Shown piece by piece: positions 10,633 to 23,600 of a stretch of DNA of 64,000 bases. Under the pieces are notes generated by a model, which had not been told where the DNA came from, did no database searches, and was given only the letters and a program-made list of their open reading frames with translations. The first letter of the stretch is position 1; each line of letters begins with the position of its first letter. The position numbers and the translations under genes are program-made. The DNA comes from Strigamia acuminata (taxonomy: Eukaryota; Arthropoda; Chilopoda; Geophilomorpha; Linotaeniidae): positions 62,877,369 through 62,941,368 of the forward strand of contig OX442314.1 of NCBI GenBank assembly GCA_949358305.1, given 5' to 3'.

Positions 10633-10640
10633 CATAAAAG
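10633..10640 (+). promoter_or_regulatory. TATA-like box of the LTR promoter
   Basis: CATAAAAG lies about 185 bp into the LTR, placing a likely transcription start near 10663. Confidence 0.6.
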
Positions 10641-11151
10641 GCTGTGTTTCCCGCCTAAAGACAGAACTTACACAAACGACACCAAGAACACAGCAACTAC
10701 CTCACCGTCAGGCCAACTTCAACTACAAGTTAGGATTGATCGAGGATCGCTGAGTAAAGTGCAAACTGTAACTCTCACGAAGTCACTTGCGAGCTATTCC
10801 TGCGAAAGCACGAGAATAGCCCTTGTGAAATCACCCAGAATAATCGCCCAGACGATTATTCGCCGAAGTAAGTGTCCGAGTGCTTTGTAGGGAACCCCAA
10901 AGTTCCTAGACGAGGCCTCTGCGACGCTAAACAAACCCTAGACAACAGGCACGGATAGAAGACTCGAAAGAGCATTCCACCGCGTCCGTGAAGACGAATC
11001 CGTGACGAATTAACGACAACTCGAGACGCCGCCTTTGTTCCGCCGACCACGCGGAATCGACGACGCCATCTTGAGAAATCCTTTGTTCGACGCTGACCAC
11101 GTCGACTCTAGAATTATTACTGAGTGTATTTTAAAGGCATAAAGCCTGGTG

Positions 11152-11157
11152 AATAAA
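11152..11157 (+). terminator. LTR polyadenylation signal
   Basis: AATAAA lies about 60 bp before the LTR end, downstream of the TATA-like box, consistent with the end of R. Confidence 0.6.
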
Positions 11158-11257
11158 TTACCTGTTTATTTACATACATTTGGTATTCATTTGGGTATTT
11201 ACATAATTGATCACAGGTAAAGTATTACACGTTAGCGCTATTTAAACCTATACCAAG

Positions 11258-11609
11258 TAGGACGCGACACGGGAAACCGAATGAAAAATCACGGAACCGG
11301 GAAATTTGAAACAAAACCAGTTCCGTCCAAAATTGTCAAAACAAAACATCGTTGAAACGTCGTTGAAACGTTATTTTCGTCATTGAAACGTTAAAATAAC
11401 GTTTCAATGATAAACTTTACTTGAAAAATGGCTAAAAATGGCCATTTTTGGAAAAAAAAACGGCTATTTTTGACAAAAAAGACGGCCATTTTTAGCCATT
11501 TTTCGTTGCCTGATTTTTTTAGTCCCGGGAATACCGATTTCCCGGACGTAACGGCCGATTTGGTACCGGGAACCGGAAATTAAAAAAAGGCGGGAAAACA
11601 GAAACTCTA
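11258..11609 (-). mobile_element. Foldback element, hAT-like ends, short copy
   Basis: This segment is a reverse-orientation relative of 49564-50458. Both share an outer end reading TAG(A/G)GTTTCTGTTTTCCCG, internal GGCCATTTTTAGCCATTTTT blocks, CATTGAAACGT and an AAATTTCCCGGTTCC block near the other end. It lies between the retrotransposon LTR and the 3' end of the BTB gene. No clear target duplication was seen for this copy. Confidence 0.6.
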
Positions 11610-11684
11610 TTTCAGGGAGCCATTTTAAACAAAATTGTTTATCTCAACATACATTTTTACAGTTTTACACACATTTCCGTGTCC

Positions 11685-14600
11685 TTATTTATTAGTGATC
11701 GGCGTAAACACTTCATAATCAAAAACATTGAAATTATAACCGCCCATTAAGATTGTCGAAGATGCATTTTCGCCATCGTAGGAATGAGGAAGATTGGAAT
11801 AACTTTCCATGCTGACATTACAGTTGTCAGATAAGCATAAATCAGCACCAGCTCCAAATATGGGACCAAAACTATTTTTTTTTTTTGAAAAAAAAAAAAA
11901 AAATTAAATAATTATTCAAGCAAATACGAATTTCAAAACTGAATGCTAAACTGACTCCGGATGATGAGCAATGGCGAACATTTTCTTGACAACGTCGAAT
12001 TTGGTTGGTGGTAAATCACTGGAATTGATAAGCGAGAAAAGAAACGCTTTCTCCGACGGCACAAAGCGGCCGTTAGACGAGGTTTTGCCCCACGCTATGT
12101 CGCTGAAACCACCGCAAATCTCGCCTTGAGTTCCCTAAAAAATAAACAAATAAATAAAAATAAAAACAAAAAATATTTAAAACAAAAAGATCTGACCATA
12201 ACAAGCGTGTACGTCGGACTAATCCCGTCGCAATGACGATGAAAAGAGTCGGCCGAATAACCGTGCGATGAAGCGCGGTAGAGCAGCCGCCATTGCTGCT
12301 TGCACACGCCGTACCACGAGTTGAGCAGCCGCTGGAACTGAAGTTTGTCCGCCACAAGAATCTGACTTCCGGGAAACATCTTCAAAGAAACACGCGGCTG
12401 AAGACGTTTATCTTGGGGATGGTTGAACTTTGTCGGTAAAGCCGCGAATCGATATCTAAAATGTAAAACAAAAATAAGTAGGGTTAGGATAAATGCATAA
12501 AAATTATTTTTATTTAATAAAAAGCCAAAATTAGCTATAAATGCATATTTTCTAAAAATCAGAAATAAATGCATAAATTGCCATTTTTCCGGGAAAAAAC
12601 GGCGATTTGTGTCTTTTTTTAACGATACGTAACATTATGTATCAATTTTTGCCTTTTTTAAAACACGTATCGTGTAGGTACGTAATGCTTCAAATTTCGT
12701 TTAAAACCTTGAAATTTTGGTCAAAAACTTCCCTGATCAGTCCGCAATATGTCCTCAATAAGTCCGCAAAATGCCGTATTTTAATGCCGATTTCCGCCCG
12801 CAATTTCACTGTTTTAAGTCCGCAAAAATAGCAGTCTTACAAATAACCCTAATTCGCGCACCTTTCGAGGGATAACTCCATGGGCACGGCGCCCGTCGGC
12901 TCGACTTCTTCGGCGAAAACATGGCTGTCGATGAGCAACAGACGAACATGACTGATGACTCCAGTCAGATGTTGACAGACCCTTGCTCGTTCCTCCTCCG
13001 TCCAGTGAGCGACGGGTTGAGTGACACCTGCCTGGTGCTTGGCCCACGTGAGCACCGCCCTCCAAACGTCTTCTTCCTCCAACGACAACTACGATGCAGA
13101 AATAAATAAATAAATAAATAAAAATAAATGTTGCGTAAAGTCTTACGAAATCGGAGGAAATGAGTTGGATGAGGGCATCTTTGGTGAGGGAGAGGAAGGC
13201 GGCCGTTTTAATGCACTCGGCCGCGTTCTCGCCAATGTAGGCGATGCACCTGTCGACGAATGAGCGACTGCCGCTTTTCGCACCTGAAAATTTAAATAGA
13301 CGAATGATTAAATTAGATGCTTTTTAAGATGTGTGCAGGTGTTTTCACACGTGTGTAATTATTTTCAGCGTTCAGAAATGCAAGGAAAAATCGTTTTCAT
13401 CGATTTTCCGTCTCGGATTCCTAATTAAATATGAATTATGCAAGAAAATAACAATTGGCGCACATTCCATCGTGCTGTCAGTTATTTGGCGACAATTCGA
13501 AGCATTTTGCTTAGGGTTTTTCCGAATCGCGACTTTTGGTAAAACCGGTATTTCGGTATTCAATATTAAAAAAAAACGGTATTTTTCGGTAATAAAGTTA
13601 AATAAAATGGATAGAATGTTAAATGTTTTTATTTTAATAGTAATGGTTTAATTGTAATTTTTTTTATATATATTATTTTGAATGGTTTGTAGCAGTTTGA
13701 TGAATGTCGGGTTGTTATGTTATCAGGTGTTGGTTTTATCAGTTAAAATTGATTTTTTTTAATTGATAAATTGAGAGTTTATAAGATTTTTAGGTCAAGG
13801 AATTCGATAAATTCTCAATTTTAAGTTAAAAAATCGATATATTCTCGTTTTTAAGTTAAAAAATCGATATATTCTCGTTTTTAAGTTAAAAAATCGATAT
13901 ATTCTCATTTTTATGTAGAAAAAATCAATTAATTTCTAATTTTTACGTATAAAAATCAAAAAATTCACACTTTTAAGTTAAAAAATCGCAAAATTTACAT
14001 TTTTAAATTAAAAAATCGAAAAATTCACATTTTTAAGTTAAAAAATCCAAAAACTCACATTTTGAAGTTAAAAAATCGAAAAATTCACATTTTGAAGTTA
14101 AAAAATCGAAAAATTTACATTTTTTAGCAAAAAAAATCGATACATATTCTCATTTTTACATATAAAAATCGAAAAATTCACTTTTTTAAGTCAGAAACAC
14201 TATATTTTTACTTCGAAAAATTTTTTAAAAAAATATTTCTGTTGTTGAAATTTATGAGGCTAAAATAGAAATAAAAAAAATGATCTATTTTGTCACCTCA
14301 AATCCCCTTTGAGAACCCCCGCGTTCAATTTTGATCCATCATTTGTTGAAATGCAAACGAGTCGCCTGGTGACAGAACAAAGAAGTCGCCACACCAACTA
14401 ACCCACGTTTTCGAGTGATTGATCCCCGCGATTCCCGCGCCCACCTTCGCAGAGTTTATTTCCATCCGCAAAACGAGAAAAACGTCAAGCACGACCTCGT
14501 AATTTGCCAAATTTACGTCCATTGTGTGACACGAAAATCGGTCACCTTAACAACTTAAAGGGGGGGAAGGAACGAGGGGGGGGCCCAAGCCCAACACGCA

Positions 14601-17600
14601 GCTGGCGAGGTCCTGTTATTCAAAAGGTCGACTCAAGAATGCGTTTCTTGTGTCTTGTCAAACCAACTCCTTGTGTTCTTCATCATTTTCCACCTAATTA
14701 AATATCACGTGACTCATGACAGGTAGGGAAAAAAATCGAAAAAAAAAATCTTTTTTAGTTTGCGAGACGAAAAAATTAAATAAAAACAAATAAATAATTA
14801 TTTTTTTTTTGTTTGGGGGTAGTGGAGGCCAGCACGCGCGAGTCCATCGCCACCTAGCGTGACGTTTCCACATTCATCGTCGAAGTCGGCAGCTAAATAA
14901 ACACGGCGCGCGCGTTGGATTGTGGGAATGGGGGAAACATGGCGGGAGGGGAGAAAAACGGACGAAACAAAACAAACACGAGGACGAAAATAAATTGAAA
15001 GACGAAACGTGTTTTGTGTTGGGAAAATATTCACCTGAAATTCGTTCCTGGGCTTCGATGGCGGCCGTGAGGAAAGTGCACGCGCTGTGGACGTTCAGAG
15101 TGCCCGAAACGTGGTCCTCGCACGCGGTCCGCAGTTCCTCGACTCCCAACGCCTGGGCCGTGAGCAGGACCTCGAACACGATGTTGTCTTGCAGCGAAAT
15201 CTACGCACGAAAAGACGTCCGATTTTATTTTATTCCGCATTTTGCATCGGATAATGGAAAAATGTCGACGAATCGAATTTCAAAAATAGAATTTTGACTT
15301 TTTACACGTCAAATACGTCGAAAAAAGTAGAAATTTGATTTTTACAAGTCAAAATTTGATTTTTACACGTCAAATACGTCGAAAAATCAAAATTTGATTT
15401 TTACACGTCAAATACGTCAAAAAGTTAAAATTTGATTTTTACACGTCAAAATTTGATTTTTTCACGTCAAAATTTGATTTTTACGCGTCAAAATTTGATT
15501 TTTACACGTTAAAATTTGATTTTTACACATCAAAATTTGATTTTTACCCGTCAAAATTTGATTTTTCACGTCAAAATTTGATTTTTACGCGTCAAAATTT
15601 GATTTTTCACGTCAAAATTTGATTTTTACCCGTCAAAATTTGATGTTTACACGTCCAATACGTCGAAATAAGTCAAAATTTGATTTTTACACGTCAAATA
15701 CGTCGAAAAAAGTCAAAATTTGATTTTTACACGTCAAATACGTCGAAAAAAGTCAAAATTTGATTTTTACACGTCAAATACGTCGAAAAAAGTCAAAATT
15801 TGATTTTTACACATCAAATAAGTCAAAATTTGATTTTACACGTCAAATACGTCAAAATTTGATTTTACACGTCAAATACGTCGAAAAAAGGCAAAAAAAA
15901 AATTTTACACGTCAAATAGGTCAAAACTTACTTTCCCCGTGTAAATATAATACAAAACTTGTCGAAAAACATCTCCCTGGAACTGTGGTAATCTGATTGG
16001 TGTCGGCGTACCCGGCGCACTCGGCGTGACCGTCGCGCCCGGAATTTTACAAATTTCCCCTCGTTTCACATTTTCGAAGCTTTTACATCTAAATAAACAA
16101 AAAAAAAAGCAAAAAAAAAAAAAAATAAGCAACGGCAAACACAATCACTTAACATCGCTTTTATTTACAAACAAGAAAACAAAGCGCGCGCGGAAGACTT
16201 TGATCTCATCAGGAGGTCCACCGAGAATCGCGAGCAAAATAAAAGACTGAGAAAGCGAGGCCAAGACGGAGCGAAAAGCAGCTGCAATCCAAAGGGGGGA
16301 CCCTTCCCTTTACCATCGATCGGGTTTCGCTCGCCCAGGTTTATCAGTGCACCGAATCAACCTTTTATCCACTCGGTTCCTGCACATCCGGTTTCTCAGC
16401 GATGCCGGAAATGATGAGCTGTCAACCAACAAGCTACAGGTGAAGTAAAAATCCCAAAAAAAAAAAAATCCAAAAAAAAAAAAAAAAATGGCGCAGGTGC
16501 ATTGGACATTGGAGTTCCCATCGGGGATTTGACGAAATGAACTCTGGGAAATCCGAGATGGGAACAACACTCCCTTTCCTCATTTTCTCTCGATGTTTGT
16601 CGACACGATTGGTGTTTCGTGTACTCTGGCCGATGATTGACAGGACTAGCGGTCGCCAGGGCAACGGCGCAAAGAAATGCGGGTGGGTGAACGAGATAGA
16701 CGAGCTGCTAATTTGCGCCGAATGGAGGGCGAAATGGGGCCGGTTTTGGTCGGACTCGGGATGCGGTTGCCATGACGACGACAATTACATTACCATGCAA
16801 ATTCGAGCCGAGGTTTAATTGGGGCCAACGCGTGAGAATTAACACCAACGCCCCCTTTCATCAAATAAACGCCTCCCCACACCCCCCCCGAAAGCCGAAT
16901 CAAAAAATTTTAAATTTCTAAAAAAATAAAAAATAATAATAAAATATAAAATAAATAAAATTTTTTTTTCTTTTTTCTCGATCTTTTCAGATGGGAAAAG
17001 CTTTTCCAAGACGCGCGCGTTCCTCTTAATCGAATCAACCTGTGTGCCTTTCCTCTCGTGGGCCCGCGACTCAAATTCAATTGCAGGTGATTCGGAGTTT
17101 CCTGGTCACGCGCCTTCTTTTGTCGTCGGTTGCCATGGCAACTAAGCATCCTTTTCCCCTTCGCGCACGCAATTCCCTCTCAGGATGGCAGCGCAATCGA
17201 ATTTCCCCGTCTCATCCTGCGGTACGGTGCGCCTGGTAACCGAGTGTTACAGTATCACGCAGTAGTTAACCGTACGAATCCAATTAATGTGTAGTCTGTT
17301 TGTATTATGATTCGCGTATTTTTACGCTCTGTAGGTTAATTTTTCCAGGAAGTCAACAACATTTGAACTGGTTATTGCTTGTTTCGCCCGGAACGATTCC
17401 AAAATGTCGTCATACAACTCTGGTAGTTGTTGTGTTGTTACTAAAACCTGGTGTTTTATTAAAACCTGGTGTATTGTTCTAATTTTTGGTATCACTACAC
17501 CAGTGAAAAGGTCTCGACCAATGGGAGTTTTCTCTATTCTTAATGTCAGACAGAGTATAGCTACGAAAAGTCCCTCGACCAAATTTCGAGTTCGGGGAAA

Positions 17601-20600
17601 TATGGCGGCGAGTCGCTCGCGTGTAAAGTTTTCGAGACGGGCGATGGTTGCGTTTCATGCCTCGACTCACTGATCCCGTCTGATGGCATTCTAAATCAAG
17701 CAACGAGATTAGCAATGCACTCCTTGTTTACTCTCGTATATTTTTTTTTCTGGCTCTACTAAGAGCAAAAGGACATCAATCTGGTAATAGGGAGCGCGCA
17801 AAACTCTGTTTTCTATTTCGATGTACTATAAATGGTGAATTGTGGGGATATTTAATGGTAGGAAGAGATAACATGAGGGAAAGGATGGTATTTGGATGAA
17901 TCGAGGTTTTATTATAAAGAAAGGATTTTTTTTTAAGACGGGGAAGAAAATAAATGGGATTAGATTACGAGATTAGGGAAAAAATGATGTATATGTTCGG
18001 GTTTTATTGATTCCTGCGTTAGATTAATTTTCGTAAGTCGTAAAGAGGAATTTTAGAATTTAAAATTCGGAAATGTTTTGTTTTATTAAAATAGGTGGAT
18101 TCAAAGTTGTTTTTAAAAATGGTTTTTGGTGTTTATTTAAAGAGAATGGACTAAAATAAACGGTCATAAACGGCATTAACGCCAAAAACTGCAAAACGAA
18201 AAATTGGTGTTTGTATGCCAGGTTTTAGTTTGTGCAGGAAAATTCATAATGGCGGCTAACTTCGGATTGTTCTAATGGTTCCAGGTGAAGCATTTACCAT
18301 CATAAACCGTGAGTAAAATCAGAATGTTCTTGAAAGAAGTGGGCTGTAATTCGTTCATTGGATAGAAAATGTAGAAATTTTAATCGTCATTTACTCGTGA
18401 AACCCAAAAATTAAGTTCTAATAATTAAAAACAGACCTTAAGCGAAATAATGTCGCGTGTATACATTCGTAGTTAGACGTATTTTTGCTTCTTGGTGTTT
18501 ACGCCAAAAAGCGTATGAAAAGGGAAAGTCGAATATCTCGTTAGATCAGATTTATTGCTGCGCGATATTTAAAATAACGTCTGTCTGATTTAGTGCATTG
18601 TAAATATCTCCGTGGCGAATTTATTGGGGCACCGAGGGCAACATTAAAAATTCCCCTAATCATATTTTAGCATGGCAGAACAAAACTCAAAACATATCAA
18701 TGTGTATTTACTGTATTGAAAAATTGGCAAACCGCTGAAAAAATAGTAAAATTGGTAAAATTAGGTTTATTTTTTTTAAAATGTGCTGAAATTTTTAGTG
18801 AAATTTTTAATGAAATTTTGGTGAAATTTTGGTGAAATTTTGGTGAAATTTTGGTGAAATTTTGGTGAAATTTTGGTGAATTTTAGGGGAAACTTTTGTG
18901 AAATAATTGTGAAATTTTTGTGAAACTTTGGTGAAATTTTTGGTGAAATTTTGATGAAATTTAGGGGAAACTTTTGTGAAATAATTGTGAAATTTTTGTG
19001 AAACTTTGGTGATATTTTGGTGAAATTTTTGGTGAAATTTTGATGAAATTTAGGTGAAACTTTTGTGAAATTTTTGTGAAATTTTTATGAAACTTTGATG
19101 AAAGTTTGGTGTAACTTTGGTGAAATTTTTTCCAATCTTTCTATAAATTCTGTTGAATTTTGACAAATTTTAAATTTGTAAACGCTTAATTTATTTTTCT
19201 CGACGCTCTCCACCCAAAAAATACACATCTTGATGTATTTGCTGTTTTTAGATCCACCAACCAAACCGTCAGCTTTGAGCTAATTCCACCGAAAAGAATT
19301 TCTAAACTCTCCTCTTGTTACTGGCAACTGGCACCCAACAGACATTTCTATTAACATCGACTCAATTGTCAAGCACCGTTCCAAATTGCTCGTTTCAATT
19401 AAGCCAGCTTCACACTTGTGTTCACACTAGGGGCGACGCAACGCAAGAAAAAAATTAGTCAAACGCAGAGTCTGTTCACACTGTATAGGGCACATGTGAA
19501 CAGAGCTGAAACAATTGATGTTGCGTCTGGTCAATCAGAAGGTTACAATGAAACCTGGAATTGGATCTAGTTCCAGAATTACGGCGACCTGTTTGCACGT
19601 GGCAAAGTCTCGCCAACCAGACGTGAATTGACGAGAGTTGAAGTCGATCGTGATCGGTTGGCCGCAAGACCTTTCCTTGCGTTGCGTCGCTTACTTCAGG
19701 AATTGACGTCAAGAATCTTTGGACGCAAGCAGCTCGCATTGCGTCAGTTTTCTTGCGTTGCGTCTAGTGTGAACACAAGTGTGAACATACCTTTGTATTG
19801 TTACGCACCAAAACACCACAGGTAGTTAAAGTCACTTATTAATGAATAAGGATTTGTTACGTGTGGCAGCCCCATGTCGAAACCGATTCCCAAATCGACA
19901 CCGATTCTGGACAAGACAAAGTTCAACGGCTTCCGACCCCAATCGAAAGCCCTCCGACTCTCTTAAGGGTTTTAAACAAGTTTGCGCAAGCGAAATGACT
20001 CCCCAATTCATTCTTGCGACATAGGAAACGAGAAATAAAAGCGAAGAGGTCGACATTCTTAAAACCCATCAATTGATTGTCGAGGTCAACTCGAAGCGAA
20101 GGGAAATATTCAAAGGAACACGAGCATACACAGCACCTCATTACTGTTACGACTCTTCTGGCGTGGTTAATGGGCCGTGGTGGCATCACCACCCCGCCAC
20201 TCACCAGAAAAGAGATTCATTCTGTGGGCACCCGGCCAAAAACACCGCCATTGGTGGACCTCCCTCGGGGACCCCCCGCCACTACTTGTGGTCGTCGGAA
20301 GCATGACCCTACACATTGGTCAAAAGTGACAAATGACAAATATCATTCGCGGAAAAACGGGAAAACAATATGTTGCCGCGCTAACACCGCAACGACATTT
20401 TTTGTCTCTCTCTCGCAAAGGCTGCAACTACTTAAAATAAAGTAAATAGGGTACGTGAAATAAAAAAAAATGGTGGTTTAGGCTTAATTAGATCCCCTGT
20501 GGATTTGAGTTTTGTGAATTTTTTTTTGTGGGGTCTGGGAAGAAAAAAGCTGACACGGTTGAAATTGGATATGTGATGGATTAACAGTTTTTTGAGAAAA

Positions 20601-23600
20601 ATTGTTTGCAATTGGAAAAAAAGGTGTAATTACTATTGAAAAAAAAAAGAATTGGCAATTTATTATTGGGATTATTGGTATTACTCATGTATGGCATTTG
20701 CGGCTTCGCTATAATACATCACAACTACTTATACAGTGTACATTAGCCAATTTGCAGTGCCAATATCATTAGTATTCGGAAACAGCACTGCAAATTCCTT
20801 ATGCAATTTTTATTGCCTGTAAATTAAATGCACAATCTATATAATTATTGGTTTTCTGCTTTCCGTATTCATTTTTCACAGGTTTAGCATTTTTCGCATG
20901 CAAATCCTGATTTACTTGCATTTCTGTTCGGAATCGGAATAAACACTAAAATAGTGCCATTTTCCCAATCTTAAGTTTTCCTGATAAAGGATTTGTTCTT
21001 ACAGTAATATCCTGTGAATAATTATTTTATAGCATATGATTTGTTCTTTGTATAATTTGCCAGTCACATCACATTGAGAGTGAGTACCGTACTGCCTCGA
21101 TTTAACGCCGGGCGTATCTAAACGCCAGACCTCGATTAAACGCCGGGGGCTAGGCGGCGTGTAGTGCACTAAATGCCGCCGAAAGCCGACCCACTCGGGA
21201 GGGGGTCGGTTTCGGAAAAATTAATAAACGCCCCGGCGTTAAATCGAGGCAGTACAAACACGAAACGAGTTTTGCATACGTTTTAGAGTTTTTGAATGCA
21301 GCTACTGCGATTCCGCTGCGGGTAAATTTTCCTTTTTCTGCATTTTCGGTATTAGCATCGCGCCAATTTGCACTCTGGTCACAAACTGCAGAAGCTATGC
21401 CTGAGTTGATGATGATGCCGGACGTGCAGTGAAAAATTCCCGCAGCCACTCGCGCGAAGGGAATCCGATAAACCGGCACAAAAAACCCCCCAAAAAAAAA
21501 TCCGTATAATCGGTCCCACGCTTGCCGTTAGCCCATGGGGAATCGCAATTCGACAAGGAAGCAATCACTCGTCCTTATGTATATGCATAGTTTGCCCTAT
21601 ATGTCTTCCTTCAATTAAAACTAACACTATCTTGAACGTAATCTCGAGTAAAGAAAAAAGAAAAAGTTACACGTCCTGCCAGATAAGCCAGAAATTCAAG
21701 TAAAAAAACATTTGTTTGAAATATCTGATTTATTCGCAGCGATGATTGTCACCCCATTACGTTTCCTATGGGTGTCAAGCAGGGAAGCTCGGGGGCTGCA
21801 TTTCTCCAATTTGTGTGGGCAGCGAAGGGTTGGAAGATCATTTTGCGCGAAGAGCAGAGCGGAAATTGGTTGCAGCTTCGGGTTACAGATTGGGGGAAAA
21901 GGATGCAGCTAGAAATCCATCTTGGGAGAAAATGAGTTTGCCAAGTGTTAATGAATGTCTCATTTCTCGGGTTACAAACAAAATTTACGACTCCCAACTT
22001 GGAAAACAAAAATGTCTGCTCCCGAAAAGCGTCTCGGGAAGACTGGAAAAAAATTATCCCACTGGATTATGCAAGTCGTAAATCACCCATCACCCCTCGT
22101 TTCCTAACCCCAAGATTCTCTTTCCCTCGCTTTTTCTCCGTCCCTCTGTCACCTTTTTTTTTTTATTATTCAATCACGTGGTGAATAAAAAAAAATCAAA
22201 GATGGAGTCGAGAGGAAGTGACGCGTGGTCAGTTGGTCATCCATCATCGGTGTACCGCCATTAATCAACGTCAGAGCACCCTGTTTGCAGGATAACGAGT
22301 TGACGTGGCGAAAAAGGGACCAAGTCACGCGTCCCAACTCGAAACCCCAATTTGAAAAAAGAAAAGAAAGGAAGAGACCGTTTGCGGGCGGCTTTTCTTG
22401 TGTGACGAAGTCACTTTGTGGCTTCGTCGCAAAAGTCAAATTTTGGTGAAATTTTTTTCATTGATTTTAGGGACCCCGGCTACCGGGGTGTTCTACTCCA
22501 TTGCTCAATTCTTGACCTTTGTTATTTGTATGACGCGTGTGCGTCCAGCGCCCCCTATGTTAATTTTTGAATAAATGGTTATCGTATATGCTCGTGTACA
22601 ACGAACAAAATTTTCACCCCAAAACACTACCGTGAAGTGGGGGTGAGCATTATACATGCGGCATAAAAAAAATTGATACATAGGTAGAATGGACGTATAG
22701 CGTACATAGAACGTGTTTTTGTGTATGTATTTATATGTACCTGTTAGTACGTAGTTGTTAGTTAAAAATCCTATCGTAGCTCCGAAATACCCTCGAAATA
22801 GCCAAAATTCGTATTTCTACGGCAAAAATGTGCTTTTTTGGATTTATTTATTTATTTATTGTTTAAATACGTTGAAAATATAGGGATAACATTATTTTAT
22901 TGTACTAATATCAGAAATAAATTGTCATTTCTGTAAAAATCACAGAAGTTATTTTATGTAACAATGGAGAAGTGGATCTATCATTATTGTACGCACCTTA
23001 CATGCATACACCATTTTGGGTTGAATTTTTAGTGGAAAAGTTGAGGTGCGTGCTGTACACGCGTTTGTACGGTATTTTAATTCCGTTATACTCAATGGCT
23101 GCTTCTTTCGTACGCTAAGTCGTAATCGACTACAATCAATGCTCAGAAGACAAAATGGGGCCTTGCAAAGCGCTAGAGATTGGAATAGTTTTGTTTGGTG
23201 GATTTTCTGGCAGTGTCCGTTCGATTTGAGGCACTTGCCGTCGGCATTGGCGTCTGTCAATTAAGAGAAAGGGACGCGATCACTTTCGACTGCGAGGGCC
23301 CACGGGAGCGTTAGTCGTCATGGTTACTCCAGGGGTGTTTCCATGGGAACGGGATGAAGAGGAGGCGTCAAAGGCAACACGTGTCGATCGCGTGTTTCCT
23401 GTGGGCAAATTTCTACCTCTCACACCCGTGTTGGTCACGGATCAATCGAAGCAACATCGCCATGGCAACCGCTGCAACTGGAGACGGGGAGGGGAAAAAA
23501 TAAAAACGGCTTCGGTTCCATGAAAGGGAACGAGCAAAGATAGAAAATAAATTGGTCGTCATGGCTACGCGGTTTACACCTACTGAAAGTGACAGGTGGT

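Larger units (their letters stand above)
1..11215 (+). mobile_element. Ty3/Gypsy-type LTR retrotransposon, 5' end outside window
   Basis: The order is gag, pol (protease, reverse transcriptase, RNase H, integrase), a third spliced ORF, a polypurine tract and a 3' LTR. Integrase downstream of RNase H is the Ty3/Gypsy order. The 5' LTR, primer binding site and leader lie left of base 1. Gag, pol and ORF3 are all free of internal stops, which suggests a recent and possibly active insertion. The element ends about 470 bp from the stop codon of the BTB-BACK-TLDc gene, tail to tail. The target-site duplication cannot be determined without the left end. Confidence 0.93.
10450..11215 (+). repeat. 3' long terminal repeat (about 766 bp)
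   Basis: Begins TGTGGTGACC and ends TTGATCACA, giving imperfect TG...CA inverted ends (TGTG/CACA). It contains a TATA-like box and a polyadenylation signal in the expected U3-R-U5 order, directly after the purine tract. The right boundary is inferred because the 5' copy is not in the window. Confidence 0.75.
16100..18784. other. Intron 1, non-repetitive island and flanks
   Basis: Mostly unique sequence with moderate GC at 16200-17250, unlike the AT-rich arrays around it. It holds three X-box-like sites (16652, 16766, 17129) and a foldback fragment at 17455-17566. It could be regulatory; no coding exon supported. Confidence 0.4.

Noticed and set aside
11216-11240. Alternative right end of the LTR at ATTACAC (about 11229)
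   Set aside because: TTGATCACA pairs better with the TGTGGTGA start; the left LTR would be needed to decide.
13780-14215. Array of about 30-bp repeats resembling a CRISPR
   Set aside because: Units are contiguous and drifting, with no unique spacers or cas genes, in a eukaryotic intron. The same applies to the other arrays.
14330-14522. Open minus-strand stretch in BTB intron 3 that could be an extra exon
   Set aside because: The flanking exons join in phase and give a continuous BTB-BACK sequence without it.
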